Positions 30,173 to 40,972 of a stretch of 64,000 nucleotides of DNA are shown piece after piece. This DNA comes from Bemisia tabaci (taxonomy: Eukaryota; Arthropoda; Insecta; Hemiptera; Aleyrodidae), in contig NC_092801.1 of assembly GCF_918797505.1 (NCBI RefSeq), positions 26,814,477 to 26,878,476 on the forward strand. Direction: 5' to 3'. The notes under the pieces were generated by a model. It had not been told where the DNA came from and did no database searches. It worked only from the letters and a program-made list of their open reading frames with translations. Both the position numbers and the translations under genes were made by a program. Position 1 is the first letter of the stretch, and each line of letters begins with the position of its first letter.

Positions 30173-30562
30173 ATAGGAGCACCCTGATTTGCCTCCTGGT
30201 TTGGGTTCTCGAACATTTTTTGTTGTTTCCCGGTAACACATATCCTACGGAACCCCATCTCGCTGTGATAATGATATACTTTTTTAACGAGGGGCCGATA
30301 CATTTTCAACAACGCGGTAAAAGAGGTGGGAAATAGGGGGAAAGGGTTCCGCACGGGTGAGCGGGCCCCATGCGAGACGGAAGATCTTGATAAGGAGGCG
30401 CGATGTTCAAAACTCGGTAACGCACTTCGTGGGAGTAGGCTAAGCTCAACGTTGTTCCGTTTCTCTCGTAGCACTCCTCCCTCTATTCCTATTGAAAACG
30501 AAATGAAAAAATAAAGAAAAAATAAAAAGAATGGAGCTCATGTTAACAATTTATAATAGTAC
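30173..30562. other. No gene recognised
   Basis: A 109-codon minus-strand frame (30145-30474) overlaps the repeat end and is not recognised. Confidence 0.35.
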
Positions 30563-31024
30563 TCAGGGCTGCCACATACATTCAGGGAATACTTGGAACA
30601 CCGGGAAGTGTCAGGGAATTTTAAAAGGTTAGGGAAATGTCAGGGAAACTTTATTAAATCTCCTTTATTTGCGCTCTAAAATATGTTTGAGGTTTCGAAC
30701 TACAAATTTTGCCTGAAAACTATTTTAAACTATGTCTTCTTAACATTTTGCCATCTATGCAACTGTCAGGGAATTTCACCAAGATGTGTCAGGGCAATCA
30801 GGAAAATGTCAGGAAAAGATTGTCAAGTCACCTTTATTTGCTTTTTAGACCAGGTTTGACGTTTCAAACAAAAAATGTCAAATGTCAAGAAAATGACGAA
30901 AATGTCACGAAAAAATTATCATGGCACCTTTGCTTGCTTTTTAGTGTGGGTTTGACGTGTGAAGTGTTTAGTATGGGACCAAAATGTGTCAGGGAATTGC
31001 ATTTTCTAAATTCTGTGACAATCC
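30563..31024. mobile_element. Family M element, copy 4
   Basis: CAGGGCTGCCACATACATTC to TCTGTGACAATCCTA with repeated ATGTCAGGGAA phrases and an internal partial duplication of the GACGTTTCGAAC-type block. Confidence 0.7.
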
Positions 31025-31275
31025 TATTCTTGCCATAAATATTCAATACATATTCTTTTATTTTTAGAATTTCCTCGGGACGGATTCCCAGTATTTATAT
31101 TTTTCCAATCTGGTTAAGTTCCCTGTATTTCCGAGATTTCTGAGAGCTCTAGCGGAAGAAGGTCAGCCTGTCAATGAACGGAGAAAAGCCGGCGGGCGCG
31201 GCGACAACTCGTGCAAACACGACTCATTGTCAGCGCCAGCCGCGCTGAAAAATTAATCACGGCGCGACACCGGCA

Positions 31276-31530
31276 CTGCCGCGCTAAGGAAAAACGCCGT
31301 ATGAACATTCAAAAGTTGCCAAATTTCCCCCAGTAAAATGTTAATTTCTCAGGAGAATTTTGAATGTTTTCCCTCGAAAGTTTCAGATACTATGGATTAA
31401 ATTGTGATTGAAATCCTGAAAAAAAATTTTCGGAAAATACTCACAAGATTTCCAGGAATTTCGTATTTAATGAATGGAAATTTGGCAATCCCTGAAGGCT
31501 CATGCGGCGTTCTTCCCGTAGCACGGTAGG
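31276..31530. mobile_element. Family L MITE, copy 1
   Basis: CTGCCGCGCTAAGGAAAAAC...CGTATGAACATTC at the left is inverted at the right (GGCTCATGCGGCGTTCTTCC...AGCACGGTAG). About 255 bp, AT-rich interior. Confidence 0.8.
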
Positions 31531-31673
31531 GCAGCTCCCGCACTCCCAGCTCCGAATCCATGCTCATTGTTGGATTCCGAATTGCAGTTGAAACGGAGAC
31601 GAGATTTGCTGCAGGTTCATCCATGTGAATACTACATAGAGTATATTGAGTTTAATTTAATCCCACGGAGAAA

Positions 31674-31930
31674 AAAACTTCGTGAGGGGGACCCGAAGTT
31701 GAGGTCATATGGATCTCTGAAGTTTTTGGACCACGTATCCAAAAACTTTAGGTCCAGCTGTTGAAGTTCGGGTCAGACATCTGAAGCACTCCGTTACGTA
31801 CCGAAGTGCCTCGATGTCTGATCCAATGTCGGCAGCTCGACCTCTAGTTTTCGGATGCGTGATCAGAAAACTTCAGAGATTCATATGACCTCAACTTCGG
31901 GTCCCATGCACGAAGTTTTTTTTCTCCGTG
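31674..31930. mobile_element. Family O foldback MITE, copy 2
   Basis: CACGGAGAAAAAAACTTCGT to TTTTTTCTCCGTG, 257 bp, one long hairpin with a CGTTACGTACCG-like loop. Confidence 0.85.
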
Positions 31931-32445
31931 TGCATGGAGTGAGCATATGTGGATGGGTCGACGAGTTCCGAGCCCGGCTTGCGCCGAGATTCGGTCACAT
32001 TTTCTTTACATTTTCGATCCAAAATTGCGATGTATATTGGGTGAAAATTCATTACATCCTTGTTTACATCGGATGACCTATCGCCAGGGATGGAAAGTGA
32101 AATTTCAAGAAGCTCGAATTAATTTCACAAAATTTGAAATTTACTCATTTTTTCGGAATTATTAAGTGAACCTTTGGAGATCTGGAAGCGTTTCAAATGG
32201 TTTTCCTGTTGATGCGGCAGTATCATGCTACCCTATACTGCTATAACTGAAAGAGGGGGGAAGGGGGTACATAACGGAATTTAGAGAGAGAAGCCCCAAC
32301 CTAAACCAAAGAAAAGAAAACATTAGTAACTCGTGCATGTTATAGGCTTGGGGTGGAAATTCACTATTCATTGAAAACACTTATCATTCACCAATTTTAA
32401 AAATGAATTAAATTCGATCGCGAAAATTCGCTTTTCCTAGTATCA
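31931..32445. other. No gene recognised
   Basis: Mixed AT-rich DNA. Confidence 0.4.
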
Positions 32446-32590
32446 GTTGGACTGCAATTTGCAATTTGGAACCATCGATTCTGGCCCGGTTTAAAAACAA
32501 CGTATGTGCCATTGGTCTCCCTATGCACGTAAGTGTTTTTTCAGATGAGCCAGAATTTATAGCTCCAAGTTGCAAAATGCAGTCCAGTTA
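32446..32590. mobile_element. Family X MITE, copy 1
   Basis: GTTGGACTGCAATTTGCAAT to TTGCAAAATGCAGTCCAGT, 145 bp, palindromic with TTCTGGC...GCCAGAA inside. Confidence 0.8.
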
Positions 32591-33109
32591 ATCCAAGAAT
32601 GGCGGGCTGATGCAGGAACTGCATTCCCCATCCTATCGCTTCGCTACTCGTGGTGAGTTGTACCGTGATGACGTCGAAAAAAGTGACGTCATACACTCCT
32701 CGAGCACCCACCGTCCCCACCCTCACGCTACCCTCCTAATGAGAAACAGCACGATTCCAATGGAAACCTTACGTAGATCTGCTGTTTATACTTAAGAGGG
32801 CATAGCGCGCTCGGGTACAATGACTCATCCATCGACTTAACCCCACATAACACTCGTTCATCGATCTGAAGCGCATACTGCCCGCGACGTCACACAGTGG
32901 GGTGAGTCAATACGTCGCCATGTTGATAAAAAAATTCCAAAGGCGTAAGTCGCTTTTTCATCAGGAGAATTTGGGAATTTCTAACTGAAAATCACACTGA
33001 ATTTTCCTCTGATCTTGTGAAAAATTAGAAAAAATGTCAACGAAACTTGCGCAGGTGCATTCTGGTGCTAGTAGAAAAATTACTTTTTCTCTTCAATTTT
33101 GCACTCTTA
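32591..33109. other. No gene recognised; isolated CRE-like motif
   Basis: GTGACGTCATAC near 32679 contains a perfect TGACGTCA. No promoter context can be shown. Confidence 0.3.
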
Positions 33110-33461
33110 CACGGTTGCCACAGTCAGACAAACCCGGAAATGTCAGGGAAAATGACGAAAATGTCAGGAATATTCTTTAAATTTTGCCTGAAAACTATTT
33201 TCAATTGGACTGCATTTTGCAATTTGTACCTATAAATTCTGGCTATTCTGGAAAAACACTTATGTGCATTGGGAAACTAATGGCACATGCGTTGATTTTA
33301 AACCGGGCCGGAATTTATAGTTCCAAATTGCAAAATGTAGTCCAATTATGGCTTCTTAACCATCCGTCAGATCTTCAATTTTCAGGGAATTTCACCAAAA
33401 TGTGTCAGGGAAATCAGGGAAATGTCAGGGAATTTCATTTCTAAATTCTGTGGCAACCCTG
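33110..33461. mobile_element. Family M element, copy 5, with nested X
   Basis: CGGTTGCCACAGTCAGACAA to TCTGTGGCAACCCTG. Its centre is split by family X copy 2 within TTTTCAATTATGGCTTCTT, which is continuous (with differences) in copy 30563-31024. Confidence 0.75.
33203..33346. mobile_element. Family X MITE, copy 2 (nested in M)
   Basis: AATTGGACTGCATTTTGCAA to TTGCAAAATGTAGTCCAATT, 144 bp. Confidence 0.85.
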
Positions 33462-34146
33462 ATCTTAGAATAGAGTTGCGTTCCTTCGTCCGGGGGGAAC
33501 GAGGTTTTTACATCGTGAGGATAGGAACTCATAACTCCCATTGAAATTCAAAACGTGACGAACCAAACAAAAATATGCAACTTTAGTCAAAATTTCATAG
33601 AAAATTCGTTGGAAGGGGGTGGATCGAATTGCCACAGGTCAAATATAATAGAAAAAAAATTAAAAAATTCCGTCTCTCACTTGCGGTATTTTTTTTAAAC
33701 TTTACTACGAGGGAGGAACGGAGTTTTTTTAAAAAAATGTACCAAAATTTCATGTCCTATCACTCCGGAAAGCTCGCCCCCGTGTGTGCCTTCCGCGACG
33801 ACAAAGCGGAAAGAGACACTTGTTAAGGAGGTCAGGGAACCCCCGTCGACAGATCGCCGCCCGGAAAATGTGAGACCGTATTCGTTTGAATATTATTCAG
33901 TTCGATTCGGCAACAATGTCACAGAAGCGGAATAGGGGAGAAAGCAGGGAGTCGAGCCCGCTCCCCAATTTGTTGCATTTTTTTCTCTTTTTTTTTCGTC
34001 GATGGTTTTTTCCCCGGTGTTATGGAGATAACTGTACTGTACTCGCTCTACGTGCGTGGCTTGCAATAGGGAAACTTGGGCTCCAAGAATACCGGTAGTC
34101 TTTCGCTGATGTCGGATCGTTCGCTAAAGTTTTCGCGGAGTATTTT
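33462..34146. other. No gene recognised
   Basis: T/A-rich with short frames. Confidence 0.4.
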
Positions 34147-34691
34147 GACCGCGTTTACCAGGAAGGAATAATGCCATATCAGGTGTTCAGGGTGTCTACA
34201 AGTCCGGAATTTCCGGGAAGTCCGGAAAAAGTACTGCTTTTGTAAGGGCGGTCCAGAAGTACTGAAAAAGTGCGGATGTTCCGCAAGGAGGTCCGGAATT
34301 TTTTTCATTTGTGAGTGAGAAATTCAAATTTTTGAAATTTTTTTAATTTCGTCAAATGAAGGCACTAAAAAAGTACTAAATTTTTCTATTGAGGAGGTAC
34401 AAAATTTCTTAAGGAAGTATTGAAAAAGCACTGTAAAAGTACTGATTTTTGACCATTCTCTTTTAGTAGACACCCTGGTGTTGCCAAATCTAACTTGGCA
34501 ATTCATTTTTTTAAGTGAGAACATTTTCACGGATTCTTTTGAAAATTGTAAGAAATTAGCCTTGCACTGTGCAAAAAATTCATTGAAATCTGCGCCAAAA
34601 TCCGCACTTCTGTTTTCATGTAAAAAATTAAGGTGTCCAATTAAATCTGGCAGCAGCTAATGTGACTTGGTCCCTTTCTGCTCGATGCGGT
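34147..34691. mobile_element. Family W MITE, copy 2, interrupted by N
   Basis: 34147-34197 (GACCGCGTTTACCAGGAAGG) and 34478-34691 (to CTTTCTGCTCGATGCGG) form one W element. N sits inside ATCAGGTGTTGCCAAAT; copy 53590-53841 shows the uninterrupted TCAAGTGTTGCCAAA-type arm. Confidence 0.8.
34198..34477. mobile_element. Family N MITE, copy 2, with 5-bp TSD
   Basis: CAGGGTGTCTACAAGTCCGG to GTAGACACCCTG, 280 bp, flanked by GTGTT (34193-34197 and 34478-34482). The pre-insertion sequence is confirmed by other W copies. Confidence 0.88.
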
Positions 34692-34897
34692 CGAGAAGCG
34701 CCATTTGCTTTGTGATTTGACGTTTCCAAAGCTAGTTCCCCTTCAATTTTTCGGATATGCACCACGCACATCCTAAGAACGCGAATAATAGTTGCATTCA
34801 GTCATCCTCATCACTATTGGTGTCAGTTCAGCTGTCATATCGTCTCGGAACTGGTAGCTTTGTATTGCAAAATGTATGCAAATGTATCGCAAAATGT

Positions 34898-35257
34898 ACT
34901 TCAAGTGCAGTGGAGTCTTGATTATCGGATCTTCCGCGGTTTTTTCGGTGGCTTTAAACCAAAAACGCTGCTATTTTATGGCGCCAATTTCTGCAAAAAC
35001 TTCCTTCCAGAAACGATGTTTGGCACAATAACTTCTTTGAGCAGAAATTCATTAATGTTTAACCAATAAATACATTTCTGTCTAATATTTGACAAGTTTC
35101 TTAGATAGATTCTTCTGAAATATGGTATTTTCGGTCCCTCTTCCCGGCCAAATCGCTAAGTTTCAGATTATCCGCGAATTACTTTATCCGCGGATTTCAC
35201 TTATCCGCGAATTTTGCTTAACCGCGGGAGCTCCAATCCCAATCACCGCGGATGATC
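34898..35257. mobile_element. Possible pogo/Tigger-like remnant
   Basis: CAGTGGAGTCTTGATTATCGG at the left and several TTATCCGCGGAT / TATCCGCGAATT units near 35165-35225 recall the CAGT...GATTATCCG ends known for pogo-type elements. The right end is not defined and no transposase is present. Confidence 0.35.
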
Positions 35258-35270
35258 GCGTCTCTTGTAT

Positions 35271-35785
35271 ACTGCCTTGCCGAGGAAGAACGCCGTATAA
35301 GCCTTCAGATGTTGTCAAATTTCCGTGGATAAAGTGGGAATTTTCAGGAAAATCTTCGAATATTTGCCTCCAATTTCTCAGAGACTTTTACTCGCAATCA
35401 GATCAAAATTATCTGAAAATTTCAACAGAAAATATTCGTAGCTCTCCTTAAAAATCAACATTTTGCAGGAGGCGATTTGGCAACTCTCGAATATTCTTAC
35501 GGCGTTTTTATCCTTAGCACAGCAGCATACTGCCGTGCCAAGGAAGAATGCCGTATGAACATTCAGGAGTTGCCAAATTTCTTCCGATATAAAGTTTATT
35601 TTTGAGGAAAGTTACGGATATTTTTCCTTAAAATTTTCAGGGATTTTAGCTGAAAATGCGAAGAAAATTATCTGAAAAAATGGAAGAAAAATATTCATAA
35701 GTTTACCAGGAAATTCGTGTTTTATCAAAGGAAATTCGGCAACGCCTGAAGGTTCATACGGCGTTTTTCCTTAGCACGGCAGTAT
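35271..35785. mobile_element. Two adjacent family L MITEs
   Basis: Copy one runs 35271-35525 and copy two 35529-35785, joined by a few bases (AGCAGCATACTGCCG). Each has CTGCC..GCCAAGGAAGAA-type ends and inverted GTTCATACGGCGTTTTT right ends. The second is flanked by TA/TA. Confidence 0.8.
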
Positions 35786-36278
35786 ACAGATAGGCTGATT
35801 CGGTCGAATCCACGTATTTGTTTTCAATTTATCGTGAAACCGCACGAATAATCTAAAAAAAGAGAGGATTTCCTCCGCGCTCCTCCAACAACGTTTCCCG
35901 TTTGATAGCGAACATAATCGCTCGAGTGCGCACGGTTCAAACGATGCGACGAGATCCATCGTTGCCAGATCATGCCGAAAAATCAGCAGTTTTCCCCTTA
36001 AACCATGCAAAATATCCACGTTTAATGGCATTACCTGGCAACCTTGACGAGATCGCACTGCATCCTGCATTGCATTAATTATCCCGCCAACTCCCCATTA
36101 ACTCGCTCCAAATCTTGCCTCTCTCAAATTCGGACGCGGCGCGGCGCGGTGAATAGTATCAAACAAGGTCGATAAAAATAGTATTCATCCGTGTTTACAT
36201 GCGTTTCCGTTGCCTACCCTTTCATACTGTCCAAAATCATTATTTTAGCTAGAGTTGACTGGTTTTAATCGAAGAACT

Positions 36279-36537
36279 ACACTGCCGTGATAAGGAAAAA
36301 CGCAGTATGAGCCTTCATACGTTGCCAAGTTTCCTCCGATAAAAACCGAATTTACTAAGAAAATTGTGAAAATTGTTTTTCACGATTTTTAGACAATTTT
36401 GTGCGCAATTTAATCTAAAGTATCTGAGAATTTCAAGAACAAATATGCATAAATGTTGTCTAAAATACATGTTTTATCAAGGGAAATTTTGCATCTCTCG
36501 AATGTTCATACGGCGTTCCTCCTTAGTACGGCAGTAC
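36279..36537. mobile_element. Family L MITE, copy 4
   Basis: ACTGCCGTGATAAGGAAAAA to TTCCTCCTTAGTACGGCAGT with the shared interior. Confidence 0.8.
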
Positions 36538-36544
36538 ACTCTCT

Positions 36545-36700
36545 GATCCTCTCGTATTGACATTCCGTCGGCGTTCCGGGCTCAGGGGCCGAAAGTTCCG
36601 GGCGTAGCGCACCAGGAGCAATCACAGCTACGGTTCCAGCACCCGGAAGTTTCGGCCTCTAAACCTGGAACGGACGGTATGTCTATATAGCATGTAAATG
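36545..36700. mobile_element. Family R foldback element, copy 2
   Basis: CGTTCCGGGCTCAGGGGCCG and CGGCCTCTAAACCTGGAACG arms around ACCCGG/CCGGG-type centre. Confidence 0.7.
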
Positions 36701-36865
36701 TTTTTTTCAACGACCTTTGAAGGGCTCGGAGGGCACGACGCATGAAAAATTCAAGATATTAATATGGTTTTAAGTCAAACTAGTCTTATCGCTTATTCTG
36801 CGGAAAATTTGCTCCCATATACCAATTTTTAAGCATCAAATAGTTAGTTTGAACTTTCTTTCCGC

Positions 36866-37099
36866 CACACAGTGGATCGAGCCAATCAGAGAGGTCACAC
36901 ATGTTTTTTACTAAAGCTGCAAATTGTGATGTTTATTTCGTCACATTTCAAATTACAAGGGGTGCTTCTAGAAGAAAATTTCACGAGGAAACCAATGGAA
37001 CCTCTTTTAGAACCTCAAAATTTTGTATAAACGGAGTTATAAGCTCCTAAAGTTTCCAAATTTTGTCCGATCTCTCCTATTGATTCGATCAACTGTGCG
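36866..37099. mobile_element. Family B MITE, copy 2
   Basis: CACACAGTGGATCGAGCC to TTGATTCGATCAACTGTG. The interior AAGGGGTGCTTCTAGAAGAA and TTTCCAAATTTTGTCCGA matches 45987-46223. Confidence 0.8.
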
Positions 37100-37230
37100 C
37101 CATAAGGATCCTGGAAGTTTGAAAATCCGGAAAATTGAAAAAGAATTGAGCAAGGAAAATTGCAGAAAATAGGAGCGTCTAAAAGTTAAAAAGTAAATAT
37201 CGAATCAGCGAAGCAACCGTGGTTCTTTTC

Positions 37231-37398
37231 CAGTGGCGTGGCGTGAATTGCGATGTATCGATTGTTATGCCATTTAAACCTATGGAGAAGGATCGATAAA
37301 CAGGGTGTTCGCAGCGAACACCTTAACAATCGATTCTTTACCATGGGTTTAAATGGAATAACAATCGATGTATCGTAATTATTCACGCCACGCCACTG
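37231..37398. mobile_element. Family I MITE, complete copy
   Basis: CAGTGGCGTGGCGTGAAT to ATTCACGCCACGCCACTG, 168 bp. The core is GGTGTTCGCAGCGAACACC with TTTAAACCTATGG and its inverse on either side. This is the reference copy for the family. Confidence 0.9.
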
Positions 37399-37889
37399 TA
37401 TCTTTTCCTTCTCTGTCGTTGTAAAAAGCCCAAGTATAGAAGGATGCTTGCAGTGGTGCATTTGAAACGGTCGTAAACATAATCTGCACAGTTCAGTAGC
37501 TCAAAGAGCGGAGAACCCGCCTTGGAAACTGGGATGTATAATATATACATCCGTGCCGTAAAACTTTTCAACCTAACCCCCTCCGTTATTGCCGGAATGG
37601 CACCACACGCTCCCATTTGATATACCGTGAAATCAAGGGATTTGCTCATAATCTGACAACTTTCTGAGTCACCTACGTATGTACAGTATTGCCGTCCAGT
37701 GCATGAAGATACGATTCGGTCAGTTTTGCTACTCACAGGATTGTGTTTGAGGGTTGAAATGTATAATAATCCATCTCACAAAAAATACGCCAAGCGCATG
37801 AACATTGTTAAAAATATGCTCCTGGACGCAGGAGTTTGGCCTGCATCACGAATTTCCAAATTTTCTGCCTCCGCAGGGACTTCTTTGTG
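37399..37889. other. No gene recognised
   Basis: Overlapping open frames on both strands (about 37383-37736 minus; 37699-37908 plus) with no recognisable domain. Confidence 0.3.
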
Positions 37890-38020
37890 GTCCAAATTTA
37901 GCAATTAAGTACTATAATTTTTGGCTCAGTTTAGAAACGACGTATGTACCATTAGTTTCTCTATGGACTTAAGTGTCTTCATGGATGAGCCCGAAATTTT
38001 AGTTCCTAATTGGGAAATGT
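37890..38020. mobile_element. Family X MITE, copy 3, cut by family A
   Basis: GTGGTCCAAATTTAGCAATT to AATTGGGAAATGT; the final bases are missing where A copy 4 starts. Confidence 0.65.
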
Positions 38021-38021
38021 A

Positions 38022-38253
38022 CACTGGAAAAAAAAAAAAAACACTTTGGATCTAGAGGCCAGACTCTTGAAAACATTGACAAGAAAAAGGACTCTTGATT
38101 CAGGCAGATTTAAGCTTAAATCAAAAGGAAATCCGCTCCAATTAAGAGGCTTGGTTCTTGATTTCAGCTTAAATCTGATTGAATCAAGAGTATTGTTTCT
38201 TGTCGATGTTTTTAAGAGTCTGGACTCTAGATCCAATGTGTTCTTTTCCAGTG
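38022..38253. mobile_element. Family A MITE, copy 4
   Basis: 232 bp, CACTGG plus an A run to CCAGTG; flanks TA/AA. Confidence 0.93.
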
Positions 38254-38280
38254 AAGTAAACTTTCTTTTTTTTTAAATGT

Positions 38281-38452
38281 TTGACAACAGCGTCTGGTTG
38301 GATCCCCCTTTACAACTGGAGCCGTGTTCTTTAGAGATGTACTCGCCGTGCAAGCCGCGGCCTCGGGTCGAACACGCCGGCACCGTGTTTTTACGACGAG
38401 TATTAAGGCCACCCCCGGCCACCTCAAACGTTTCAATTTATACGAGTTAAAT
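38281..38452 (+). other. GC-rich patch with 54-codon open frame
   Basis: A frame reading LVGSPFTTGAVFFRDVLAV ends at a TGA near 38452. Base composition differs sharply from its surroundings. I cannot identify it; it could be an exon or a chance frame. Confidence 0.15.
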
Positions 38453-38556
38453 TGATCCCCGTAAAAACATGTATGTGTGAAGTGCCGTGAAGCAAGTTTC
38501 CTTTTCCTTCCTCTTTTTCGTGATTCTCTCGCCGCGGGAGGCCACGTCGTCCAACG

Positions 38557-38705
38557 CGGGCTGATTATTGAAATTGCCAGACAAAGCTATAGACAAAGAA
38601 GATGAAGAGAAAATGGAGCGATCCTATTGGCGGGAGCCGGTGGTTGCAATGGAAAAGTCAGAGACAAGAGATCCTCCACTGGCCTCTTGGCGACAGGTGG
38701 AAGCT
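38557..38705. mobile_element. Family P MITE, left half
   Basis: GCGGGCTGATTATTGAAATT then AGACAAAGCTATAGACAAAG; the right half is absent and family A copy 5 follows. Confidence 0.7.
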
Positions 38706-38709
38706 TTTA

Positions 38710-38939
38710 CACTGGAAAAAAAAAACACATCGGATCTAGAGTCCAGACTCTTAAAAACATTGACAGGAAAAAGTACGCTTGATTCAATCAGAATCTAGCT
38801 TAAATCAAGAGAGAAGCCTCTTAATTTAAGCGGATTTCGTTTTGATTCAAGCAAAAATCCGATTGAATCAAGAGTATTTTTTCTTGTCGATGTTTTCAAG
38901 AGTCTGGACTCTAGATCCAATGTGGTTTTTTTTCCAGTG
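38710..38939. mobile_element. Family A MITE, copy 5, TA target duplication
   Basis: 230 bp; left flank TTTTA, right flank TACTC give a clean TA duplication, the known signature of Tc1/mariner-type transposition. Confidence 0.94.
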
Positions 38940-39229
38940 TACTCTCGGGGATTCAACAGTCCCTTAAGGACAATTATAAGGGAGCAACAGTCATCATCCT
39001 AATTTCGGCTGTTGACCTACCTGCATGGTGTATGATGAGCTTCGGGCGACGTTATGAGTCAAACAAGTTTCCCAAACTTCTGTTTGTTTGCGAAACGAAC
39101 CTACGAACACGTTGTTAAACATCAACCATGTAGGTAAGTCATCAGTTTAATGTTGAAGTCCCGAAATTAAAAGCTTCCACCATAGCCAAGATACGAGTGA
39201 AGGGTCTCCTGTCTCTGGGGAAAAATGGA

Positions 39230-39398
39230 CCACGTCTAGTAGGAAGGAACCAAGCCACATCAGCTTTTGCCAATTAAAGCTGAGCAATTCAATTTTTCAC
39301 ACGCGAAAGTTTGTATGCGGATTCTATTGAAAATTTTAAGGAATTTACTTTGCACTATGTTAAAAATTCACCGACATATGTATACAAATCTGCACAAC
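39230..39398. mobile_element. Family W half copy
   Basis: AGGAAGGAACCAAGCCACAT, then CAATTCAATTTTTCAC and TGCGGATTC, following the left half of family W. Confidence 0.65.
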
Positions 39399-39399
39399 A

Positions 39400-39680
39400 T
39401 ATTGGACCTAACCTCAGAACTACTGATATGTCCGTAATCTCCCTATCAGTGCTCCCACTTCCCGAAAATAATTCCGAATTCCAGAACGTTTGAGATTTTC
39501 CTGAATCGTTCCTGAAACTTTTGAAATTCCTGAAATGTTTAGTATCTTTTTCCGGAACTTATTTGGGACTTTTGACAAAATCTAAAAAGAATTCCGGAAC
39601 TCTTGCTCTACGTGGAGTAGGAGAAGTTCAAACCAAAAAATTCCGAATTCTGGAATTTTTTTGTTCCAGGGAGGGTTTTG
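39400..39680 (-). repeat. Dispersed repeat AA, copy 1
   Basis: AATTCCGGAACTCTTGC and CTACGTGGAGTAGGA appear inverted at 42335-42560. Both copies consist of TTCCGGAA/TTCC-rich phrases. Boundaries are uncertain. Confidence 0.6.
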
Positions 39681-39900
39681 AAAAAGTTGAAAGTTATGGA
39701 GTGCCGAAGAAGGTCCTTGATTGGGTTCCTGGGAGAAGACGCAGAGGGCGCCCAATGAAAGGTTGGAGGGAGGGGATTGAAGCGGAAATGTTAAGGTGCT
39801 CAATTCCCCAAGATTTGTGGTTTGAAAGAGAGCAGTGGAGGTTAGGAATCGTAGAGCACGCGGGAGTGCTGTAAAGCGACTTATATACGTATGAAAGTTA
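39672..39900 (+). pseudogene. LINE 3'-end remnant, second copy
   Basis: The frame ending at 39874 reads PKKVLDWVPGRRRRGRP, then MKGWREGIEAEMLRC and LWFEREQWRLGIVEH. This is the C-terminus of the same LINE reverse transcriptase as 7100-7231, with the basic GRRRRGRP block characteristic of such tails. Sequence upstream of 39672 belongs to repeat AA, so the insert is truncated at about 67 codons. After the stop both copies share AAAGCGACTT and a TATA-type tail. It is non-functional. Confidence 0.78.
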
Positions 39901-40579
39901 TGGAACGACCTCTTCAAATCAGCATCTTTTCAAAAGCAAAAAGTTTCTCATGATGCAAAAGTAGCTGCAATCCTCTAGCACCGAAACAGGATTCTGTGCC
40001 ACGCGTAACTGACCAATAGAGCGTTACAAATACCGGAAGAGGGCTGACAAAAGGAGGCAACTATGTCGATCTAATCGGAACCGATAGAATCATCCGGACT
40101 AACAAGTGGTCGGTCCCACTCGGCGCGCCATGCCACGCGACCCGTCGTTGGCGGCCGCGCTAATTAGGTCTCACCTCGAAAAGCAGCGAAAAGTAGCTCG
40201 CCAAAACATACGAGACCCCCGCACCCCGCCCGAACACCCCGGTTTTGTCACCCGTCCAAAAGAAGAGTCTCCACGTCCCTTCCCCGCTCTCCCGAGGGAT
40301 CTCCCGGGGGGAATGACATCTCCCTCGCCCGCTCGCGCGGGGAGCCGCCGCGCAGTGGAACGAGCTGTTAGAACAGGTCGGACACGACATTTTGGACAAA
40401 AATTTCGAGTTGTGATCAGGAATGCCACAGAATTTGGAAAATCATCTTCTGATTTCCTCTGACTCATTTTGGTGAAAATTTGAATATTGGGTCGTTTTAA
40501 GTTGATTTTTGGGGGGTTTCAAAAAAACTTCGGAAAAATGCCTGTAACATCGAGATCCTTAGTTCTTTTGATACAAGCA
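39901..40579. other. No certain gene; CpG-rich 40.1-40.4 kb
   Basis: GGATTCTGTGCCACGCGTAA near 39988 resembles a family E right end. A 118-codon frame (40106-40462, +) in GC-rich DNA is matched by overlapping minus-strand frames; none is recognised. Confidence 0.3.
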
Positions 40580-40747
40580 ACACGTCGATTTAATCGAAAT
40601 TTCAATTTCGAGGGGTGCTTCTGGAAGTAAATGTCACGAAAAAACAAATGAAACCGCACTTTTAAACTTCTCTGTTTCATATTTTCGAAAAGATCAGCTT
40701 TAAAAGTTTTCCGTCCGACTTTTCCCACTGACTTGTTCCATTGTGCG
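40580..40747. mobile_element. Family B MITE, right part, divergent
   Basis: GAGGGGTGCTTCTGGAAGTA, then GACTTGTTCCATTGTGCGG. The left half is not recognisable. Confidence 0.55.
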
Positions 40748-40813
40748 GCGTCACCTACTTTCATGCTCGATTCCGATCGGGTCGCCCGCCCGCCGTGCCA
40801 GGTCTGATCGAAT

Positions 40814-40910
40814 AAACAAACGAACGAACGAACGTGAGCTCATAGTTCCAGCTTTATATTTATTTCTTTGTTTATTTTATTTGTTTATTTAATTTTTTGT
40901 CACATGTCTG
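40814..40910. repeat. (GAAC)n and TTTATTTG-rich simple repeats
   Basis: ACGAACGAACGAACG at about 40817, then a TTTATTT-type run to 40910. Confidence 0.8.
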
Positions 40911-40972
40911 TTTTTATATTTGCCTTACTTATTTGTGAACCGTAATTTACTATCGAATGGAGTACCTACATA

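Noticed and set aside
40106..40462. 118-codon frame in CpG-rich DNA
   Set aside because: Competing frames exist on the opposite strand, and the text is proline/arginine rich as expected from composition alone.
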